From: Gemmatimonadota bacterium
Lineage (GTDB): Bacteria; Gemmatimonadota; Gemmatimonadetes; Gemmatimonadales; GWC2-71-9
Direction of reading: 5' to 3'
Length of the DNA stretch: 19,559 nt
NCBI GenBank assembly: GCA_022573095.1
Contig: JACZUR010000009.1
Span: 1 to 19,559 of the forward strand
The notes beneath the pieces were generated by a model. It worked only from the letters and a program-made list of their open reading frames with translations. It was not told where the DNA came from and ran no database searches. Below, piece by piece: positions 13,526 through 19,559 of the stretch. The stretch's first letter is position 1, and the number at the start of each line of letters is the position of its first letter. Made by a program: the position numbers and the translations under genes.

Positions 13526-14797
13526 ATGACCGGCCGTAACCGTCCAACAAACAACAGTCAGGTAACCCTCGGACTGGGAGCCAACTGGAAACAGTTCTGG
13601 CTGCTAGTCGGTGTCAACGCGTTTGTGGGGGCCATGGTAGGCCTCGAGCGCACTGTTCTTCCGCTCATAGCCGAGCAAGAGTTTGGCCTAGCGTCGCGCA
13701 GCGCAGCCCTCTCCTTCATCGCCACGTTCGGTATCGTCAAAGCGGTCACCAATTGGTTCGCCGGCATGTTGTCCGACCGGGTGGGAAGAAAGCGGGTGCT
13801 TGTCATCGGCTGGCTTGCTGCGATCCCCGTCCCTCTACTCATAATCTTCGCTCCAGACTGGTCCTGGATAGTGCTCGCCAACGTGCTCCTGGGCATCAAT
13901 CAGGGTCTAACCTGGTCCACCACAGTCATTATGAAAATCGACCTGGTCGGACCGGAACGACGCGGGTTCGCTATGGGCCTGAACGAGTTCGCCGGATACC
14001 TAGCGGTCGGATTAACCGCTTACGCCACGGGCCAGATTGCAAGTGTGTACGGGCTGCGCCCGGAACCGTTCTACCTGGGAATTGCGTTCGTGGCCGTTGG
14101 GCTCGTGCTATCGGCACTCTTCGTTCGCGACACAACGGAACACGTTCTTGTAGAATCCCGCGCCGCAGGTGGGGATGCACAAGGTACCGCTCCCAACGAC
14201 CTTCCGAGTAACCGAGAGATATTCGCGCGCGCCTCCTGGAAAGATCCCGCCATGATGAGCTGCAGTCAGGCCGGGCTCGTGAACAATCTCAACGACGGGC
14301 TCGCCTGGGGATTGTTCCCCCTCTTCTTTGCCGCGGCCGCTCTGCCGCTGAACCAGATAGGAATCCTTGCTGCCATTTACCCTACTACGTGGGGAGTTGT
14401 GCAGCTGTGGACCGGCGCGTTAAGTGACAGATGGGGCAGAAAGAATCTCATAGCCGGCGGCATGGCGTTGCAGGGGTTGGCACTGATCGGCATCGGGACA
14501 CTCGACGGTTTCACGTGGTGGTTCGCGGGTGGGGTAGTGTTGGGCATAGGAACCGCCATGGTGTACCCGACGTTGATAGCGGCCGTAAGCGACGTGGCTC
14601 ATCCTAGTTGGAGGGCGCGAGCTATCGGCGTCTACCGGCTGTGGCGTGACACGGGGTATGCAGTAGGAGCGATCGGCGCCGGAGTGCTGGCGGACTTCTT
14701 CGGCCTGGCGGCGGCTATCCTGACCGTTGGTGCGGTGACGCTCATGTCGGGCGCCTTTGTAGCTCTGAGGATGCCCGAAACGAAGCCCCACGTTTGA
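13526..14797 (+). CDS. MFS transporter (423 aa)
   Basis: A major facilitator superfamily protein with the usual 12-helix layout. Loop 2-3 motif GMLSDRVGRKRV lies near residue 79 and its counterpart GALSDRWGRKNL near residue 297, marking the two six-helix halves. ATG 13526 has GAGGG about 6 nt upstream. The substrate cannot be told from sequence. It follows the P460 lipoprotein gene on the same strand with a hairpin between them, so co-transcription is possible but not certain. It converges with the MATE gene, with only 19 nt between the stops. Confidence 0.92.
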   Translation: MTGRNRPTNNSQVTLGLGANWKQFWLLVGVNAFVGAMVGLERTVLPLIAEQEFGLASRSAALSFIATFGIVKAVTNWFAGMLSDRVGRKRVLVIGWLAAIPVPLLIIFAPDWSWIVLANVLLGINQGLTWSTTVIMKIDLVGPERRGFAMGLNEFAGYLAVGLTAYATGQIASVYGLRPEPFYLGIAFVAVGLVLSALFVRDTTEHVLVESRAAGGDAQGTAPNDLPSNREIFARASWKDPAMMSCSQAGLVNNLNDGLAWGLFPLFFAAAALPLNQIGILAAIYPTTWGVVQLWTGALSDRWGRKNLIAGGMALQGLALIGIGTLDGFTWWFAGGVVLGIGTAMVYPTLIAAVSDVAHPSWRARAIGVYRLWRDTGYAVGAIGAGVLADFFGLAAAILTVGAVTLMSGAFVALRMPETKPHV

Positions 14798-14816
14798 TTC
14801 AGAACTGGCGGCGTCT

Positions 14817-16235
14817 CTACACCTTCTTCAACTTCCACCGTCCCCTTCGAAAGACCAATCCGCTCACCACCGCCAGTGACGAGAACGCCAGCGTCATCGA
14901 CAGAAAGACACCGAACGGTCCCACGTCAAGGACATGGGACAACAAGTAAGCCAGCGGCAACTCAAGCATCCAAAAACACAACAAATTTATTATGGTCGGC
15001 GTCCAGGCATCCCCCGCTCCGTTGAACGACTGCGTAAAAACCATTCCGTATGCATAGAAAAGAAAACCGGTACTCACGGTTCGCAGACACATTACTCCGT
15101 ATCGCAACGGAACCGGGTCGGACGTAAAAAACTCTACAATCTGCGGAGCGAAGAGCAGAAACAGTGCGCCGGCAATCCCGAGAAAAATCATGTTATACAA
15201 CCCCGCAATCCAAACCGACTTTTCGGCGCGGTCCGGTTTTCCGGCGCCGAGTGCCTGCCCTACCATCGTCGCCGCGGCATTGCTCATACCCCAACTTGGA
15301 AGCAGCGCAAAGATGATCACTCTGATACCGATTGTATAACCGGCGAGTACTTCGCTGCCGAATCCTGCCAGAATCCTGATCAACACGACCCAGCTCGCCA
15401 TTCCCACGAACACTTGGAACATCCCCGTCGCTGAGATGCGCACAAGTCGCCACATCACCGCCAGGTCCACAACAAGGTGCCGTCGCATCACGGTCAGTCT
15501 CGAGGTGCCGCGCGCCAGTATCCAGAGCTGCAGCAGTACGGCAGTACCTCTTCCGATGTTGGTCGCTATGGCGGCACCTTTGATCCCGAGTTCCGGGAAC
15601 GGTCCAAGACCAAAGATGAGCGTCGGATCGAGCACAATGTTTATTCCGTTCGCGATCCAGAGTACGCGCATCGCCAGGTGCGCATCACCCGCGCCTCGGA
15701 AGATTGCGTTGATCATGAACAGCAGTAACACCGTGCCGTTCGCGGTCAGCATGATCTGCGTGTAGCCGACTCCATCTTCTATCACGGCGGACTCGGCGCC
15801 CATGAGACCCAGCAGGGTGGGTGCGTAGAGTGCGCCAATTACTCCGAGCACCATCGCGATACCGAGTCCCAGGATTACGGCCTGCACCGCCACACGAGCG
15901 GCTCCATCGGGATTTTTCTCCCCTATCCGCCGCGCAACCATGGCGGTGACGCCGATCGAAAGACCGAGCGCGACGGTATAGATGAGGGTGAGCATGGATT
16001 CGGTGAGACCGACCGTTGCCACAGCCGCGGAACCGAGCCGCGCCACGAAGAACACGTCGACAACTGCGAATATCGATTCCATGGCGGTTTCGAGCACCAT
16101 GGGAACCGCCAGCAGCAGGATCGCCCTGCCGATGGGCCCGTCGGTGAAGTCTTGCTGGGAGCCTCTAACCGCTTCAACCAGTGCCGGCCAGAGGCGGAAG
16201 CGCTCGCCCGATGTAACCGAGGCGGCTTCAGTCAT
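14817..16235 (-). CDS. MATE-family efflux transporter (472 aa)
   Basis: Multidrug and toxic compound extrusion family; exports organic cations or drugs using an ion gradient. After a 35-residue cytoplasmic lead, PIGRAILLLAVPMVLE begins the first MatE repeat, with SIFAVVDVFFVARLGSAAVATVGL and the GLSIGVTAMVARRIGE helix, both family hallmarks. NAIFRGAGDAHLAMR follows, and the second repeat begins near residue 245 and includes FNGAGDAWTPTIIN. About 12 TM helices can be counted. The tail RRGRWKLKKV is basic. No clear ribosome-binding site precedes ATG 16235. Its gene stands alone between an MFS gene and guaA. Substrate unknown. Confidence 0.92.
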   Translation of the reverse strand: MTEAASVTSGERFRLWPALVEAVRGSQQDFTDGPIGRAILLLAVPMVLETAMESIFAVVDVFFVARLGSAAVATVGLTESMLTLIYTVALGLSIGVTAMVARRIGEKNPDGAARVAVQAVILGLGIAMVLGVIGALYAPTLLGLMGAESAVIEDGVGYTQIMLTANGTVLLLFMINAIFRGAGDAHLAMRVLWIANGINIVLDPTLIFGLGPFPELGIKGAAIATNIGRGTAVLLQLWILARGTSRLTVMRRHLVVDLAVMWRLVRISATGMFQVFVGMASWVVLIRILAGFGSEVLAGYTIGIRVIIFALLPSWGMSNAAATMVGQALGAGKPDRAEKSVWIAGLYNMIFLGIAGALFLLFAPQIVEFFTSDPVPLRYGVMCLRTVSTGFLFYAYGMVFTQSFNGAGDAWTPTIINLLCFWMLELPLAYLLSHVLDVGPFGVFLSMTLAFSSLAVVSGLVFRRGRWKLKKV

Positions 16236-16451
16236 CGGCGGAGAATCTAGCCATTTTTCTAACAGTGGTGTGTATAGGCGTTCCGAACCGAGGCACCGGC
16301 GCCCAACGCTCGGCGACGCATAGGTTTCGCCCGACGTCGCTTCCTACGGGATGGGTTCGTAACGGCACACCTAGAATACCGAGACACGACAACTCTTTTG
16401 ATACGCACAACCACGTACGCCTCAACTGGGCGGCCAATTAGGAAGCTAGCT

Positions 16452-18272
16452 TCACTCCCACTCGATCGTGCCGGGTGGCTTGGAGGTAACGTCCAGTGCC
16501 AGACCTCCAACCCCCGGCAAATTCAGTATCGAATCCCGAAGTTCCTGCACCAGTGCGCTCGGAAGTTCGACCGGCGCCGCCGTCATCGCACGCTGGGACC
16601 TGATCGGCCGCACAACTACCAACTCCCCATCGGCGCCATCGAAAGCCAGTGGCACGAGCACGGTGGGACACTGCCAGATGTCATCGTATAGTCCGTGCCT
16701 TCGAAGCGCTTCCATGACAACGTGGTCTGCCTCACGCAGCAGATCCAACCGTTCATGTGTTACGGTACCGGCTACCGGTCGCACTTCGGCAGGGTGAATA
16801 GCAACCAGATTCCAGATACAGCGATTGATCCCGGGCACCTCGCCAGTAATAGACGACACGGCATCTATCACATCCCCCCATGGCACATCACCGCTCAACA
16901 TTACCGGATGTTCGTACGCCCTTAGATCTGCCTTTACACCCACAGATCTGATCGGCAGTAGCAAAGCCTCGAGCCCGAACTGTTTCGCTTTCTGTTCTAT
17001 TTCAGGCCTTATCTGGTCGAAACCGTCAGTGTCGGCAACACCGTCGCTACAAAGCAATCGCACTCCGAGACCGGGACCGGGGAACGGATGACGGTTCAAC
17101 ATTGCCGCAGGAATTCCCAGGCGCTCTCCCAATTCCCTCACCTCGACCTTGTACAACTCGGCAAGAGGTTCGACGACCTTACCGTGTTCGATCATCTCCT
17201 CAATAATCGGCACCCGGTTATGGTGGGTCTTGATCGTGTCGGCCCGGGTGGTGCCACCAGTTTCTACGGTGTCGGGGTAGATCGTTCCCTGGGCAAGGAG
17301 ATAGTCTTCAATGCCAAGCTCTCGCGCTTCGCGCTGAAACACCTCTATGAACGTATCCCCAATTATCCGCCGCTTGCGTTCGGGTTCCGTTTCTCCTTCC
17401 AACGCTTCGAGGAAAACGTCTGAGGCATCACAAAAATGAAAATGCTCGTCCAAGCCGAGTCGACCGAACATCTCCACTACCTGTTTGCTCTCGCTCTTTC
17501 GCATCAAGCCGTTATCGATGTGGAGCAGATGCAGTCGATCGGGACCCAACGCCTTGCCCAAAATGGCGGCTGCTACGGTGGAATCAACGCCGCCTGAGGC
17601 GAGCAGGAAAACGGATTTATCGCCCACTTGTTCCCGGATTCTCTCTATTTCTTCATCCAGGAAACCGTCCATAGACCACGACGGTTCGCATCCACAGATA
17701 TCGAGAACGAAATTAGCAATCATGCGGTCGCCGTTTACGGTGTCATCGACCTCGGCGTGAAACTGTAAGCCGTATCTCTTGAGAGTATCCGAGCCGATCG
17801 CCGCAAAACGATGCTCGGAGGCGCCGCTCGCCGCCGGAGTGTATCCGAGTTCCTCAAAGTCCGGTCCGATTGCCGTAACCGAGTCATAGTGACTCATGAA
17901 CACCTGTTCCGTTGGGCCGAGCCCGGCGAATAGCTTGCTTGGTCCGGTGAGGTGAAGGTCGGCTTTGCCCCATTCTCGCCCGCCGTGAATCACCTCTCCA
18001 CCGTAGTGTTTTGCAATTTCCTGGTGTCCGAAGCAGAACCCGAGGATCGGGATGTCGAGATCGTAAATCTCTTTGGTATACCCAGAATCTTCTCCGTACG
18101 ACGAGAGGGCCGGGCTTCCGGAGATGATGATGCCGCGGTAGGGATGAAACGCTTCGATCGGGTCTTCCGGCTGGCGAATCTCCGCCAGCACTCCCTGACG
18201 CCGTACCTTGGTCGCGATCAGGTGGGCGTACTGTCCGCCGAAATCGATGACCGCGATGGCGTCGTGTTCCAC
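16452..18272 (-). CDS. guaA: GMP synthase (glutamine-hydrolysing), long form (606 aa)
   Basis: Converts XMP to GMP with ATP and glutamine, the last step of guanine nucleotide synthesis. The N-terminal class I glutamine amidotransferase has the nucleophile C80 in GFCFGHQE and the catalytic pair H172/E174 in LQFHAEVDDT. The ATP pyrophosphatase domain has the P-loop SGGVDST (226-232). The dimerisation domain ends in the conserved KPPGTIEWE. At 606 residues it is longer than the ~525-residue E. coli enzyme. The extra ~80 residues lie in the C-terminal part, roughly residues 405-490, after HPFPGPGLGVR, so it is the long-form type. The start is GTG 18272, with GGAGG 3 nt upstream. Divergent from the DinB-family gene. 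Confidence 0.97.
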   Translation of the reverse strand: MEHDAIAVIDFGGQYAHLIATKVRRQGVLAEIRQPEDPIEAFHPYRGIIISGSPALSSYGEDSGYTKEIYDLDIPILGFCFGHQEIAKHYGGEVIHGGREWGKADLHLTGPSKLFAGLGPTEQVFMSHYDSVTAIGPDFEELGYTPAASGASEHRFAAIGSDTLKRYGLQFHAEVDDTVNGDRMIANFVLDICGCEPSWSMDGFLDEEIERIREQVGDKSVFLLASGGVDSTVAAAILGKALGPDRLHLLHIDNGLMRKSESKQVVEMFGRLGLDEHFHFCDASDVFLEALEGETEPERKRRIIGDTFIEVFQREARELGIEDYLLAQGTIYPDTVETGGTTRADTIKTHHNRVPIIEEMIEHGKVVEPLAELYKVEVRELGERLGIPAAMLNRHPFPGPGLGVRLLCSDGVADTDGFDQIRPEIEQKAKQFGLEALLLPIRSVGVKADLRAYEHPVMLSGDVPWGDVIDAVSSITGEVPGINRCIWNLVAIHPAEVRPVAGTVTHERLDLLREADHVVMEALRRHGLYDDIWQCPTVLVPLAFDGADGELVVVRPIRSQRAMTAAPVELPSALVQELRDSILNLPGVGGLALDVTSKPPGTIEWE

Positions 18273-18691
18273 TGCCCTCCTCGTGGTGCTGGTGACCTGG
18301 CGTTTACTGCAGCGGAGTTTAGAAGATCACACGCCTCTAGGGAAGTGGGCGCAGCTGGGCGTTGAACGTTACCAATCTGAAGTATCAATAATAATGCTTT
18401 ATGCAGTGATAACTGTGGAAGAGGAGAAACCGGCGACGCGAAACGTTGGAGCAGGTCACGGGTAGTTGATATTGACTCGTTACCTGCGCATGGTTATCCC
18501 GTGGCACTACCGAAACACCCAATTAGCGCTTCTGACGTCGCGCTCACCTTATCGTGGGTTTGGATCCTCTCCGGCTGTTCGGGCGGCTCAACGGGGCCTC
18601 TGGGTGACCGAACCACGGCCTCTAGCCACTGTAAACTGAGCCGGACTCAGGGGGGGAAGCGGAACAAGATGTGCTCGCGAACGACACGATA
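18273..18691. other. 419-bp divergent intergenic region between guaA and the DinB gene
   Basis: No gene or tRNA is seen. The stretch 18380-18412 is AT-rich (TATCAATAATAATGC) and is the likeliest place for promoters on either strand, but no hexamer pair stands out. I see no purine riboswitch core upstream of guaA. A run of seven G occurs near 18650, shortly before the DinB start. Confidence 0.5.
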
Positions 18692-19195
18692 ATGGAAATC
18701 CGTTCTGTCTCCGCGTTTCTCGATTACTACGAGAGAATTCGCGGCCGTACGAATTCGGTGATCGAGTGTATCCCCGACGAACTGTACGATTGGTCGCCCG
18801 CACCCGGAAAGTTTTCGTTTGCCGACCTAATGCGCCACCTTGCCGGCACAGAGCGATATATGTTCGCCGAGAACATGCGATTCCGGCCCAGTAGATATCC
18901 GGGACACGGCAAGGAGCTTGCTGACGGCCCGGACAAAGTCCTCAAATACTTCAAGAGAATGCACACTGACGCACTGGACCTATTCCGTGAGTTGAATGAC
19001 GATGACCTCGAAAAGAAGTGTATGACGCCCGGGGGAGCGAAGATCGCGGTTTGGAAGTGGCTTCGCGCAATGGTCGAGCATGAGGTGCATCACAGGGGAC
19101 AGATCAATCTCATGCTTGGGATCAACGGCGTTGAAGCGCCACAGATATTCGGGCTCACGTCAGAGGAAGTTCGGGAGCGGAGCGAGCCCGTTTGA
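18692..19195 (+). CDS. DinB/YfiT-family protein (167 aa)
   Basis: A four-helix-bundle metal-binding protein of the DinB superfamily, often linked to stress or thiol metabolism (bacillithiol or mycothiol transferases). Family histidines occur in MRHLAGTERY and in VEHEVHHRGQINLML, consistent with the three-His metal site. The start is taken as ATG 18692 (MEIRSVSAFLDYYERIRGR). An in-frame GTG at 18671 is possible, and neither has an ideal ribosome-binding site. The stop at 19195 overlaps a possible TTG start of the following gene (TTGA), so the two are probably one operon. Exact activity unknown. Confidence 0.85.
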   Translation: MEIRSVSAFLDYYERIRGRTNSVIECIPDELYDWSPAPGKFSFADLMRHLAGTERYMFAENMRFRPSRYPGHGKELADGPDKVLKYFKRMHTDALDLFRELNDDDLEKKCMTPGGAKIAVWKWLRAMVEHEVHHRGQINLMLGINGVEAPQIFGLTSEEVRERSEPV

Positions 19196-19209
19196 CATCT
19201 ACCGAGGCG

Positions 19210-19559
19210 ATGGTGCTAGAAATCAAGCCTACTTCGTCAAGAACACTTAGACCGAAAATCGTGGCAGGCCTGGGGTTGATTTCCGCCATGTTGGGCAACC
19301 CGTCGCGTGCAAGCGCCCAGTTCGCCGACAGCGTAACTGCAACCCATGTGGCTGGGAGCGTTTACATGCTGGAAGGAGCGGGAGACGTGATCACCGCTTC
19401 GGTTGGCGAAGATGGTGTTCTGTTGGTCGACAATGGATTCGCACAGACAACCGAATCAGTGAGAAACGCCATCAGGAACCTAGGCGGAGGAGACCCCGAC
19501 ATCATCATCAACACGCATTGGCATCATGCTGGAGCGAACGCCGATTTCAGCAACTCAGC
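19210..19559 (+). CDS. Metallo-beta-lactamase-fold hydrolase, exported (N-terminal part, cut by right edge)
   Basis: The frame is open to the end of the window. The start is ATG 19210. A TTG at 19192, in frame and overlapping the DinB stop by 3 nt, is an alternative. A signal peptide is visible, ending near SRASA-QF (about residue 38). The body reads HVAGSVYMLEGAGDVITAS, then VLLVDNGFA, then DPDIIINTHWHHAGAN, typical of MBL hydrolases. The zinc motif is unusual: residues 103-110 read HWHHAGAN where HxHxDH is normal, so two residues including the Asp seem missing. It is therefore either a divergent or inactive enzyme, or a 6-nt deletion. The rest of the protein is outside the window. Confidence 0.85.
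   Translation, partial: MVLEIKPTSSRTLRPKIVAGLGLISAMLGNPSRASAQFADSVTATHVAGSVYMLEGAGDVITASVGEDGVLLVDNGFAQTTESVRNAIRNLGGGDPDIIINTHWHHAGANADFSNS

Noticed and set aside
18273..18691. tRNA or riboswitch in the guaA upstream gap
   Set aside because: No cloverleaf with a T-loop (GTTCRAnnC) and no purine-riboswitch core could be found by eye on either strand.

Overview
The window looks like a chromosomal segment of a Gemmatimonadota-type bacterium with moderate-to-high GC. This is inferred from gene style, not from a marker gene. The clues are a PASTA-less Ser/Thr kinase start of the 'ELGRGGMATVYLA' type, an orphan MacB/FtsX-like permease of the ADOP kind, a choice-of-anchor B secreted propeller protein, a BlaI/BlaR1 pair, a PD40 remnant, and intergenic DNA full of short tandem repeats.

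Left part (1-5756, all minus strand): a Ser/Thr kinase that runs off the left edge; a carboxymuconolactone decarboxylase/AhpD-like gene whose reading frame is crossed by one TGA exactly where the second cysteine of the CxxC redox motif should be; a small secreted protein; a ferredoxin:thioredoxin reductase catalytic-type protein; and an 816-residue ADOP permease. A 172-bp direct repeat (165/172 identical) lies upstream of both the kinase and the AhpD-like gene, and it appears to carry the same promoter-like hexamers toward each.

Centre (5948-11300): a secreted choice-of-anchor B protein with seven FG-GAP-like repeats; a convergent small secreted protein that looks like a distant paralogue of the one at 1888-2415; a dyad operator in the divergent gap; then blaI-blaR1 with an 8-nt overlap. 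A PD40 (TolB-like) fragment and a small unknown ORF follow on the minus strand.

Right part (11310-19559): a class V PLP enzyme resembling the MOCOS N-terminal domain; a divergent cytochrome P460 lipoprotein followed by an MFS transporter; a convergent MATE exporter; a long-form GMP synthase (guaA); and a divergent DinB-family gene that abuts or overlaps a metallo-beta-lactamase-fold gene cut by the right edge.

The most interesting signal is the AhpD-like gene. The UGA replaces the resolving cysteine (C78-E-F-UGA81). The family sequence continues in the same frame to a full-length 186-residue product. A perfect 7-bp stem with a 3-nt GUG loop sits 15-31 nt from the UGA, the spacing of the minimal bacterial SECIS. 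A selenoprotein is the favoured reading; a simple nonsense mutation is the competing one.
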